64,000 bases of DNA from Albophoma yamanashiensis. Lineage: Eukaryota > Ascomycota > Sordariomycetes > Hypocreales > Ophiocordycipitaceae. The position numbers and the translations under genes are program-made. The DNA lies in the NCBI GenBank assembly GCA_001600555.1, contig BCKH01000002.1, positions 1,901,964 through 1,965,963 of the forward strand. The letters are read 5' to 3'. Below are positions 37,705-48,268 of the stretch, one piece after another. Each line of letters starts with the position of its first letter. Within the stretch, counting starts at the first letter, position 1. The notes beneath the pieces were generated by a model. It saw only the letters and a program-made list of their open reading frames with translations. It was not told the DNA's origin and ran no database searches.

Positions 37705-38415
37705 GACGAAGCTGGAGATCACGGACAAGGAAGCGCCCCGGAGATTACGAGATGTGAGCTTCGATGTCTGTGCCCACGGGCAGGCATTCGCAATCGAGGG
37801 TGTGGCGGGCCCGCCAGATGCTGGGCGATCGTGGGCTCGTGGCTGGCAACGATATGCGTGGACGAAGGCAGCAAGGCGGACAGCCCGCCTGTTGACTTTA
37901 ATCCAGAGCCAAGGGCTGGCGTGTTGGCGGGTGGCGATGGTAGAGGAAGCAGAGCGAGCAGTCAGCGGCGGCGTGGCACCCTGGACGCCCAAGGTATCAG
38001 CGAGGGACCACCGTAACCACCAGAACCATACCCGGATGGCTGTACGCAAGCGCCTCAACACAGCCACAGCATGCGCAAGTTGCCAATGACTCAACCAACT
38101 GTTATCGCCAACCCGGTTGACTGACCCATTAAGCCCGTCAGTTCGACTGGCTCGAACCAAGCATAATTACAGCGTTTCAGTCGAACGGGTGACTCACTCC
38201 GGGAGCATCAACCTCAGGCTCAGCGGCGTGTGCGTCAGCCACCTCCCGATCTTTCCAGCAAGCATGGACGTCCTGCCTTATATTGCGAGAAATCGCGGAC
38301 CAAAACTCTGCTTGCAGCTTTGCCAAATCCGCAGCAACAAAGACAAAAGCCAGGAAGGCAGGAGCAGCAACAGTCAATGCAACCAAGCCACGCAGGAGCG
38401 CGCGCTGATTGGAAC
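37705..38415. promoter_or_regulatory. Divergent intergenic region between the uncharacterised gene and the RNA-processing fusion gene
   Basis: About 710 bp separate two starts pointing away from each other, so this interval must contain both promoters. No TATA box or named motif was identified with confidence. An open frame continues in phase upstream of 38,416 as far as 38,230, but the extra 62 residues are Gln/Pro-rich with no domain. Confidence 0.45.
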
Positions 38416-41400
38416 ATGGCCGAGGACGACGTCTCATCACCGTCCGCCTCGCTCTCGGCGACATCATACAACACGGCTCTTTGCTTGATCCCCCCGCGAG
38501 ACCTGTGGCCGCCCCTCAACCGCGTCCGCTGCCTCTACGACAAGGCCTACGCCAAGTGGCCGCCTCATATCAACCTTATCTACCCATTCGTGCAACCTGA
38601 AGCCCTGGCGGATGTGGCACGCGTCCTCTGCTCTGCCCACCTGGACGCCAATGCTCCTGTCCGCGTTGGTCTCAACGAAGCAGACACCTTCGTCCACAAG
38701 AGCCACAGCACCGTTTTTCTGCGCCCAGCCCGCGGCCCGGATGCTGCAGCCATCTCACGCCTCCGCCGTCAAATATGCCGTGCCCTGAGCCTACCACTGG
38801 ATGATGGGGCTTACCGGCCGCACATGACGGTCGCTCAGAGCAACCATCCGCAGTCTGACTCACACCATTTCCTCCTCGAGAAGGTTCGTCTCCTAGCGCC
38901 GCTGTCGTGGGACGTCACCCAGCTTGCGATCCTCATCCGCGAACCGTCTTCGGCTCCCGGCGAGGCCCGGGGGCGCATGAAGCTCTGGGGTCAGTTCAAC
39001 ATCGTGTCTAACCGACTGCAACGAGTTGCCACGCCCCTCGAGTATCCCTTGGAACGATGTGTCGAGAGTCAGGCTGTGGCTGTTGCGCCGCAACCGCAGA
39101 CGACATATCATTTCGACCAGTCCGACAGTTCCTGGAGCGCATCTTCAGGCCCTTCCCTCACGAATGCCGCCAACCAGGCTCTGGACCAGCTTATTGTTGC
39201 CTCCTACAACGTCCTCGCGGAATTTTCGTGGCCTCCCGATTCCTCCCGCTATCCTGCTCTGGTGGCCAACATTCTGTCCACCCGAGCCGCTGCTGACGTA
39301 CTCGTCCTCCAAGAGGTAACGGACCATTTTTTGTCCTTCCTGCTGGACGACAAGCAGGTCTGCGTTCGATATCCCTATTCAACTCACGGACCGCCGGGCC
39401 GCCCCGGGGTCGGGCCTCTCCCCTATCATCTCAATATCGTCGTCTTAAGCAGACTGCCCTTTCGATGGCATCATCTTCCGTTCCAAAGAAAATACAAGGC
39501 CGCCGCAATCATCACGCTGCCTACCGTCGATGTTCAAGATTTGGGCGCGCCTGAGCATGGACCATATCCTCTTGTTCTGGCCGCATGTCATCTTACTCAA
39601 GGGCTCGTGGACGGCGCCGTGGTTGCCAAGAAGAACGAGCTGCAGAGGCTCCTCAATCATCTTTCCACGGACTTCTCGCGTCATCCTTGGATATTAGCTG
39701 GCGACTTCAACCTGGCAACTTCCTCATACACAATAAATATGGCGCAGAGGAAACAGGACCTCTCCCCGCAATCCTTTCGATCCTTCTGTGAAATTGATCA
39801 TATGTTTAGCGACGCCGGCCTTCAAGACGGGTGGTTGATCAGTAGAATTGGATCAGGGGAGTCCTCTGCCGTCACATGTGACCAACCAGTGTCAGAGGAT
39901 CTGTGCGAAGGTGAGCAAGGCGCGACGTTCGATCCACTGACGAACCATTTGGCAGCCCAGGCTGTCGGCAGCGGGCTGAACAATCGACCACAGAGATACG
40001 ACAGGATCTTTGTGAGTCGAAATCTTGCCCTTCGCCCATGCGGCTTCAACATTTTTGGTGAGGCTCCCCCGGTGCCTAGTGACCACTGGGGCATACGTTG
40101 TCTTCTTCGACGAGACAAGAGAAAAGGTGACCATGATGCTATGAATACCTCTGACACGTCAGTGAGGGTCTGCTTGCACAAAGCCCCGCCATCCCTGGAT
40201 AGCATTTGCGACCTGAAAGCCACGCTGTCATCTCACGGATGTCTTCCAACACGATCAGATGAGGCTGAGAGGCAGGCCGCGGTGAGACTCCTGGAGAAAG
40301 TTTTACTAGGCGCCGACCAGCAAGCGTCGTGTCAGGATAAAGGCTCTGGGCCCGGGATGGTGCTTATTCCAGTTGGTTCATTCGGAACTGGAGTGTGGAC
40401 GACTACTTCCGATGTGGACTGCCTCTGTGTTGGATCGATGAGCTCCAAGACGTTCTTCGCTGTCGCGGCGCAGAAATTAAGAAACGCGGCGCCTAATGGC
40501 ATCGCGATCCGTCGCCGGGTGCGGGCGAAGGCAGGCATAATGATGGAGCTCGATGTCCAGGGCATCAAGTTCGACCTTCAGTACTGTGCGGCCGCCTCTA
40601 TTGCAGAAGGGTGAGTTACCGATGGCCCCGGCAGAACAGTGCAATTCCTCGGGCTTCTCACAAGAAAATGTCGTACTAGATATCCAAATGTTATGAGACG
40701 CCCATCGTCTGATCCGGCATTTGCGTTGCCACTGCAAACCCTCGCAAAGCTGAAACCTGCTCGAGATCTTTACTATCTCCGCAAGTCGGTGCCCGACATG
40801 GCAGCCTACCGACTAGCACACCTTCTCATCAAATCGTGGGCAATATCCAGGGGCATATATGCGGCAAGATTCGGGTTTCTGGGGGGCATTAACATTGCCG
40901 CGATGCTTGTGCCTGTCTGCAAGATGTTGGCTGACGGAAATGGGCTCGTGTCCACTTGCGATATCCTCACGAGCTTTTTTCGCCACTATGCCAAGTTCGA
41001 TTGGGCGTCGAGAATGGTTTTCGATCCCTTTTTCCACAGGGACGTGAACTATCGTCGCACGTCCAGAGAACCCCTGTGCTTGCTTGGCTGGCATGGTCCC
41101 TCTCTCAATACGGCTTTGAATGCTTCAGTCCCAACCGTTCGCACCATTGCGCTTGAAATGGCTCGTGCAGAGACTCTTCTCTCGCAGGAAGGGATGACGT
41201 GGGACGAATTTCTCGGCTCAGGGAATGCGAGTGCACCTCTCGGGTTGGCAGCTCAAGCGTCAGCGGCATTCCTCCGAGCATTCAAGAGCTACGTGAAAAT
41301 TGACGCCCGTTACTGGGGCTCATCACCGAGCAAGGGGAAGAAATTCCTGGGCTGGCTTGAGTCTCGCTGTGCAATGGTGCTTGTCGGTATGGCTTCCGTT

Positions 41401-42193
41401 GGTGTGAAGAGCCGGCGCTGCCGCTAACACTTGACCTTCAGACATGAATAGGAAAGTGCCGGCGATCACTACCCGCATCTGGCCGGCGAGATTTGTCCAA
41501 ACCCACCCCATCCATACAGACGACGATATCCAAGAGTACAGTGGATGCTACTTGGTTGGTCTTGAGTGGAATGATGCTGTGGTTAGGTCAAGTGACGGGG
41601 CTAAACATACCGAGCTAGCTCTCGAGGCCACGCTGCGAGATTTTGAGACTCGGATCCGAGGGGACAAGAAATATTACGACAAAGGATGCTGCTGGATGAT
41701 GGCGTCTATCGCAAACGGCCACGACCTAGGAGATATGCACCCAGATCCCGCCCAGTGGGCCGCTGGTGAATGCGGCGAAACAGACTCGGAGGGAGACATG
41801 GACAGTGATGCCGAGGATGGAGAGGACGAGGGAGGGGAAGCTGTGATAATTGATCTTCCGAGAAAGGGTGGCAAGGAGAAAGCAACCGCTGCACGGCAGC
41901 GCAAAACGCAAACCTTGGTCAAGCCTGCTGGCTTCGGCAAATTTCGCACTGCGACCGACGTCATTAACAGACTCCGCTGGGACCCAGCACTGGATGCCGA
42001 CGACTACTTGGTGGGGTACGAGGACAGATTCACGGGGGCGCGAGAAAAGGCCCTGGAGCTTTGGAGGAGCGACCAGACAGATGAGGAGTTCATCCCCCAG
42101 CATCGTATATTGTATTTCAAGCGAAAGAGTGATGGAGCTATTGTCTGGGAGCGCAAGACCAGAACGGACGACGTATTCGGCAGCGGGATATGA
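38416..42193 (+). CDS. Four-module RNA-processing fusion: 2H phosphoesterase, EEP nuclease, poly(A)-polymerase-like NTase, MJ1316 domain
   Basis: Exons 38416-40610, 40665-41386 and 41442-42193 keep phase and give 1,222 residues. (1) Residues about 15-200 form a 2H phosphoesterase of the 2'-5' RNA ligase type, with HIN in PPHINLIYPF (His51) and HMT (His136); the first motif is HxN rather than HxT. (2) Residues about 258-566 form an endonuclease/exonuclease/phosphatase domain with a complete catalytic set: YNVL (Asn265), LQEV (Glu300), CHLT (His392), GDFN (430), YDRI (Asp529) and SDHWG (555-559). (3) Residues about 590-980 form a poly(A)-polymerase/OAS-like nucleotidyltransferase: GSFGTGVWTTTSDVDCL with Asp666 and Asp668, a third Asp near 720, then a helical domain. 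(4) After an acidic linker, residues about 1140-1222 match the MJ1316 (DUF504) RNA-end domain: RTATDVINRLRWDP, DYLVGYEDRF, PQHRILYFKR, IVWERKTRTDDVFGSG. The likely role is RNA end repair or maturation (inferred). An in-frame ATG at 38,230 is a less likely start. Confidence 0.9.
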
Positions 42194-42715
42194 ATTCGAT
42201 CCTGTCTGGCCTGCCCTGGCGTCACGCGTCGTTTCTAAGATAATCCCAGCCTCTCAGCTACGTCTCGCTCGCAGACAGTCACTCTCGCTTGGAGTCCTCC
42301 GTTTCCTGAAGCTATATGTCCTCGATGCTGAAGCCAACTTGCCAGTGCCGTCTGCCGGTAGACAGAACCAAGGTGCTGGCTCCCAAGGGCATGGATGGTA
42401 GTCCGCAGCCAAGGATTGCCCTGAACGTGGGAGGCGCTGCCCCTCTTGCGAACGGGACGGGTATCATCGCACGCTACTCAGTGAACAGGCTGGCCTGTGC
42501 GCGTCCCTCACGAATAGCAACAGCTTCGTGAGACATATCTGTACTTTGCATGGCACCATCGAAAATTCATTGCGAGACCATCGCACTGGACAAATGAGGT
42601 AGCAGGGGCGCAACAACTCGACGCCTCCTCTGTAGCAGTGGGCAGTGGGGACCCTTGAAGGCCCCCGAATCGACCCATTCATTCAATAGGTCTGAGTGGC
42701 GAGGAAAGGGCCGTC
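42194..42715. other. Convergent intergenic region, no gene recognised
   Basis: About 520 bp between two genes that end toward each other (the RNA-processing fusion and EXO70). It should hold both 3' ends. No terminator motif or open frame with recognisable content was seen. Confidence 0.4.
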
Positions 42716-44672
42716 TCATGAAGCCAAACTGAGAAACACGGCCGCAATGGCCGATTTGTCGTATTTAACATATTTCCCTTTGCCCTTGTCGATTTCATGG
42801 TACCGATCCCAGAAACGATCGTAAAGGGGTTGTAGTTTTCGGCGAATGTCTTCTCCAAACATGGAACGCACCTCCCGCTCCATGGTATAAGATCTATGCT
42901 TGGAAACCATGTCGTCGAACGCGCTGTTGAATTGAGAGAATTTTTCTTTGATTTTGTCCTTGTCCTTGCTGCTTAAGCCCTTGACAACTGAAGCTGAGTC
43001 GGCTGGACCCGATGTCGGGCGTTGAGTGCGGTTCGTGTGAATAGTGTCAAAGAGATACACGGAAAGATCTTTGCAGATGTCCGTATATGATGCAGTGGCT
43101 TTTTTGCGCCATTGCTCGAGTATGTCCAGCCGCGACTCGAGAAGCGGGCCGAGTTCCGAGTCTCGGATCATGCGCTCAACAATGACAATGCTGTTGGCAA
43201 CGAAGACCCCAATGACCGACTTGCTCCTGAGCAGTACTCGCGCTTTCTGCTCCAGCGAAATCAACATAACATCAATGGTATCCAGGCAATAATGCGCGAA
43301 GATGTCCCGGCCGTCCGCGCCAATGTCAAACGAGGCCAGACTTGGGACGGCGTCCGCTGAACGGCCGCTAGAAGCGACGCTAGCTTTCCAGCCGCCGTCG
43401 CCAAGAGAAATCATTATACTAGAGATTGGCCGCAGGAACTCAACCATGGCTTGCAGCCGCTGCATCGTTTCAGAGACTATCGGCGTCGACGCCCCATCGG
43501 AAGGTAAGGCTTGAAGGCCGCTGACTTTCCGCCTTGTCTCCTCAAGGAGCTCCGACAGCGATGACTTGGCTGTCTCGCGAATAGGTTTCAGAGCGGCTGA
43601 CAACGACGTTTTAAGCTCTCCTGTCCTTGTGTCCAGCTTCTCGGACAGGTTGGTGAGAATTTCAGTGACTTCGTAAGCCAAGTAGCAGTCGGTGCTGAGA
43701 TGGGCCTTGATGTGGGCGTTGAGCTCCCGAGCTGTCCTCGCAAGCTCCATCAGAGCGGCTTGGCAAGTGGATTGAAAGACACTGCCCCAGTCGTCACGGG
43801 TGAATATGCTACAAATGTTGTCATACTCGGATAGAAAGAGACCTTCCATCGCCTGGGCATAAGTGCCTATGCCGTTGGTGCCCGCACGGTACATGGCACC
43901 AGGATTCTTCTTCTTGGCAGTGTTGACGCTTGCTGCAGCCAGATTGGCCAGCGAGGTTGAGAGATATGGCCCTCGTATGTCGGCATATATTTTGGCGACG
44001 GAGACATCATGGCCACCGCGCTGCCGCCCGCCGTTTAAATGAGCGTAGACGAGGCCCAGCCGTGCGATTTTGTCCTGTGGCAGAACGGGAAACGGCTTGT
44101 CCTTGGTGATGTAGTGAAGAGGCTCGATAAAACGCGGCGTCTCGCCGTGGAGCAGCTTGTCAAAGTAGCTCTCCAGCTGGGTACTGCCAGACTTGATAAG
44201 GCGAGTGAGGTCAGCCATGGTATGCTGATTGGCGCGTAGGTTGGACGCCTGCATTTCGGTGAAGGATTTGTTGAGGCGTTTGAGAGACGCCAGGTAGCTG
44301 GACAAGCCAGCACTCTCCGGGCCGGCGCGGATAATCTGTTCCTCACTGTCCTTGCTATCGGCAGGTTGGCGAAGGCGGTCGATGGCGGCGAGGACAGCGT
44401 CGACATCTGTCGATGCTCAGCACTCAGGGGGGACCAAGAACACAAAGGGCAATCTCACTATTTCCCAGCAGCTGCAGTCGCTTGGTTTCGCCACTGAGCG
44501 GGCCAGCGACTTCTCGCACGCTTTGGCCGGAAGCTTCGAGACGGCTAAGGCAAGCCTGAATCTTCTTTGTCAACTGCGTCGTTTTGTCAAGCCGAGAGTT
44601 GAGAACGTCGACCTCGGCCCTCGCTTCTTCGTCGACTGCATGGTGGGCCATGCTTGGAAGCCCAACAGCCAT
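42716..44672 (-). CDS. EXO70: Exocyst complex subunit Exo70
   Basis: Exo70 helps tether secretory vesicles at the plasma membrane, at growing hyphal tips in filamentous fungi, by binding Rho GTPases and phosphoinositides. Exons on the minus strand are 44672-44459 and 44406-42716, giving 634 residues, typical for fungal Exo70. The N-terminal coiled coil reads MAVGLPSMAHHAVDEEARAE, then VLNSRLDKTTQLTKKIQ. The helical-rod body includes GTYAQAMEGLFLSEYDNICSI and DICKDLSVYLF. The conserved C-terminal end reads FNSAFDDMVSKHRSYT, then EVRSMFGEDIRRKLQPLYDRFWDRY and KYVKYDKSAIAAVFLSLAS. The intron (44,407-44,458) has GTGAG and CAG ends. An inner ATG at 44,651 is possible, but the first one gives the usual fungal N-terminus. 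It shares its upstream region with MCM3. Confidence 0.95.
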
Positions 44673-44888
44673 GGCTGGCCGAGTCGCTAAGGCCACGGCG
44701 AAGGGCAAGGACGGCGAGTGCTGGACTGAACGATGGCTGAATGGACGGGTAGATAGGTATCCGGATGGACGGACGGGTGGGTGGATGAGCGGAGCGGTGG
44801 AGTGCGGAACGGAGACGTGCGCCTGAGCCCCACGTACCTCAGGCGGAAGTTCGCAGCTGTATTACATAAGATTTGACGCAAGCACTTA

Positions 44889-44916
44889 ACGCGTATAGGA
44901 CGCGACGCGTCGCGTC
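44889..44916. promoter_or_regulatory. Two MluI cell-cycle boxes upstream of MCM3, one inside an 18-bp palindrome
   Basis: ACGCGT occurs at 44889-44894 and again at 44905-44910. The second lies at the centre of a perfect 18-bp palindrome, GACGCGACGCGTCGCGTC (44899-44916). ACGCGT is the site bound by MBF-type factors (Mbp1/Swi6, Res1/Res2), which switch on DNA replication genes at G1/S in yeasts. The boxes are about 180-207 bp before the MCM3 ATG and about 217-244 bp from the EXO70 ATG on the other side. Function here is inferred. Confidence 0.7.
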
Positions 44917-45095
44917 ACCCCCGACCATGCTCCGTGCCCACCAACCCTCATTTTGGTCACGTCTGGAAGTGCCCATTCCACCAATACTCACAGACACAGA
45001 CGCCCATCACTGCCTGTCCATTTCGACGCTCGCTGCGTCCCGTCGCCAGGAGAACGCTTGTACTATCAGTCAAGCAGGCCCGCAGCGCGTTAATT

Positions 45096-47978
45096 ATGGA
45101 CTCGTTTATGTTGCAGGACCAGGGTGTCCGCGACCGCATCCGCCAGGCCGAGGAGTTCCTAGACCCTAGTACGCTCCAATGTGACGACTCGATTTCCCGT
45201 TGAGCTGCTGCTAATCGCTGTGGGAAACTTAGGTGACCCTCATGCCCGGAGCTACAGATCGGACATCATTCTGATGCTTCAGAAGAACCAACGCCGCTTG
45301 ACCGTCAACCTTGACCATGTGCGCGACCATAGCACCGACCTCGCCCAAGGCATCCTGCAGCAGCCGTTCGACTATTCTCTCGCCTTCGACCATGCTCTCA
45401 AGGAGATCGTCCAAGCCATGCCACAAGCACGACCTGACCAGACTGCCCGGGACACGGTTTACTACTGCGCTTGGGCAGGCAGCTTTGGCCTCAATGCCTG
45501 CAACCCCCGCACCATCTCGTCTCAACACCTCAACCACATGGTCTCCATCGAGGGCATCGTAACTCGGTGCTCTCTCATACGGCCCAAGGTCGTTCGCAGC
45601 GTTCACTACAATGAAGCCAAGGACAAGTTTCACTTCCGAGAATACCAGGACCAGACCATGACGAATGGTGTCACTACATCCAGCGTGTATCCTCGAGAAG
45701 ACGACGACGGAAACCCTCTGACAACGGAATACGGATTCTGCACCTATCGGGACCATCAGACCGTCTCCATTCAAGAGATGCCTGAGCGGGCCCCCGCCGG
45801 CCAGCTCCCGCGAGGCGTCGACGTCATTCTGGACGATGACCTGGTCGATCGCGTTAAGCCGGGCGACAGAGTTCAGTTGGTTGGAATATACCGCACCTTG
45901 GGCAACCGTAACACGAACCACAATAGTGCCCTCTTCAAGACAATTATCCTGGCCAACAACGTTGTGCTCCTGTCGTCCAAGTCTGGCGGTGGGGTCGCGA
46001 CTGCGACGATAACCGACACAGACATCCGTAACATTAACAAGGTGGCTAAAAGGAAGAATCTCCTCGATCTTTTGTCACAATCCCTTGCTCCCAGCATTTA
46101 CGGCCATGAGTACGTCAAAAAGGCGATACTTCTCATGCTTTTGGGAGGCATGGAGAAGAATCTTGAAAACGGTACTCATTTGAGAGGCGACATCAACATT
46201 CTCATGGTCGGCGACCCCTCGACTGCCAAGTCTCAACTACTGCGGTTTGTTTTGAACACTGCTCCTCTGGCCATTGCCACAACCGGCCGTGGGTCATCTG
46301 GAGTTGGTCTGACTGCGGCTGTCACCTCGGATAAGGAAACCGGTGAGAGGAGGCTCGAGGCCGGAGCCATGGTAATGGCAGACCGTGGCGTTGTATGCAT
46401 CGACGAATTCGACAAGATGTCCGATGTAGACAGAGTGGCCATTCACGAGGTCATGGAGCAGCAGACGGTCACAATAGCCAAGGCGGGCATTCACACCTCC
46501 TTGAATGCCCGCTGCTCCGTCGTCGCTGCTGCGAATCCCATATTTGGCCAATACGACCCTCACAAGGATCCTCACAAGAACATTGCGCTTCCCGACTCGC
46601 TCTTGTCCCGATTCGATCTCCTCTTTGTAGTAACCGATGACATCGAGGACACCAAGGACCGCCAAGTGTCGGAGCATGTTCTGCGTATGCACCGATACCG
46701 CCAGGTTGGCAGTGAGGAGGGGGCTCCGGTCCGGGAGCAGACATCGCAGTCCTTGGGCGTGTCTGCCGACAGCCAAGTCGGATCCCAGCGACCCACTGAG
46801 GTCTACGAGAAGTATGATGCCATGCTTCACGCAGGTGTTCCACTGACTTCCGGCCGGGGCTCGAACAAAACCCCTCTGATCCTAAGCATACCATTTATGA
46901 AGAAGTATATCCAGTACGCCAAAACACGAATCAAGCCTGTCCTGACGCAGGACGCCTCGGATCGCATTGCAGAGATCTATGTTGGCCTTCGCAATGACGA
47001 AATGGAGGGAAACCAGAGACGCACCAGTCCCCTGACCGTTCGTACGCTGGAGACGATCATTCGTCTCGCTACTGCGCATGCCAAGTCCCGTCTATCCAGC
47101 CGGGTTGAGGAGCAAGACGCGACTGCCGCAGAGTCCATCTTGAGATTCGCGCTCTTCAAGGAAGTTGTTGAGGACGAGTCGCGCAAGAAGCGGAGAAGGA
47201 CGCACACGGTCGACTTTGCTTCCTCCAGCGAAGACAGCTCTGACGATGGTGGCGACGAAAGCGGGGAGGATGCTGACAGGGCGTACAGAGGCGGCCGACC
47301 GTCGCAACCAAAATCTCGCCTGGCTACCCGCTCGCAGACAGGGGCATCTGCCTCTGTTGCAGCGCAGGGGGCCAGCACGCGCCAGGCAACTGCAAGCCGC
47401 CGTGCAGATGAGGAGTCTCAAGAGAGTGAAGGTCGACAGGAGGAGACACCTTTCAGTACTGCCCCGCGTCGATCTGGACGTAGCGGTCGACTTGGACATG
47501 CCACGTCAACATCGGAGGCATCCTTTGCCTCGTCAATGCCCGCGTCGCAGCTGTCTTCACAGATGCAGGATAGTAATCGGGTCGAGCAAGAACTTAGCAG
47601 CAGTGCAGCTAGCCTCGCCATCGATGACTCTCCCATTGACCCCCAAAGAGTTGCAGCCTTCAGAACTGCATTGGGGCAGCTGCTCAACACCAACCTTTTC
47701 GAGGACGACTCTGCGACGGTAGGGGCCGTCATCACGGCCGTAAATGGCAAGGTCACAAGCCGCGACGGTGGTGCGTTTGGCCGAGTCGAGGCCATCAAAG
47801 CACTCAAGGAGCTGGAAAATGCGAATCACATCATGTCAGTCCGCCAAACCCCTTCCCCCTTTCCTTCCTGGGCTGGAGCTTGCCATCTCTCAACGTGGGA
47901 TTGGCTCTTCCCATGATCTATCCGGTCGCTGACAGACTACATAGGTTCGCGGACGGTGAATTGGTCTACAAGATATAA
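45096..47978 (+). CDS. MCM3: MCM3, replicative helicase subunit
   Basis: Mcm3 is one of six subunits of the MCM2-7 ring that unwinds DNA at replication forks. Exons 45096-45168, 45233-47834 and 47945-47978 keep phase and give 902 residues. The short first exon gives MDSFMLQDQGVRDRIRQAEE, as expected for Mcm3. The ATPase core has Walker A GDPSTAKSQ (about residue 351), the Mcm3-type TTGRGSSGVGLTAAV, Walker B VCIDEFDKMS (about 412) and the arginine finger SRFDLL (about 482). A winged-helix lead-in (TVRTLETIIRLATAHAKSRL) follows. The tail carries a basic stretch (RKKRRRTH, about 674) suited to nuclear import, an acidic Ser-rich linker, and a final domain ending FADGELVYKI, which needs the last intron. 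Residues that distinguish Mcm3 from Mcm2 and Mcm4-7 fit throughout. Confidence 0.96.
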
Positions 47979-48268
47979 AAGTGACGTGCTGCAAGCATTC
48001 ATTCACCTCTCGCTTGACTTGAGGCTGGGTTTCTTGCCTTCGTCGGAGTTAGTTGTCCTGATTTGACGGGACGCCCGGACTAGCATGTCGGCTTTGGGGT
48101 TTTGTGCATATTGATTCGTGCGCGAATCACATCAGTGGAGCTGGGCTTCTACGAGTATGTTGCAGGTCTAAAATGCACTGAGCCTTACGGGCGGCGTCGG
48201 GCATGCTGGCTCTCAGATGGGGGGGACTGGATCCGACAAGTAACTTGTCTGTGTAGAACGAGTCCAGA
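47979..48268. other. Convergent intergenic region
   Basis: About 290 bp between the MCM3 and MAK32-like stop codons. Nothing beyond 3' ends is expected, and nothing else was seen. Confidence 0.4.

Noticed and set aside
37705..38160. Upstream extension of the uncharacterised minus-strand gene
   Set aside because: The extra residues are Arg/Trp/Ala-rich with no start context and look like translated promoter DNA; the ATG at 37,704 gives a better start.
38230..38415. Longer N-terminus for the RNA-processing fusion
   Set aside because: In frame, but Gln/Pro-rich with no targeting signal; the 2H domain begins soon after the ATG at 38,416. It cannot be fully excluded.
45229..45921. Minus-strand open frame of 230 codons inside MCM3
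   Set aside because: Mirror of the conserved MCM3 coding strand; no independent support.
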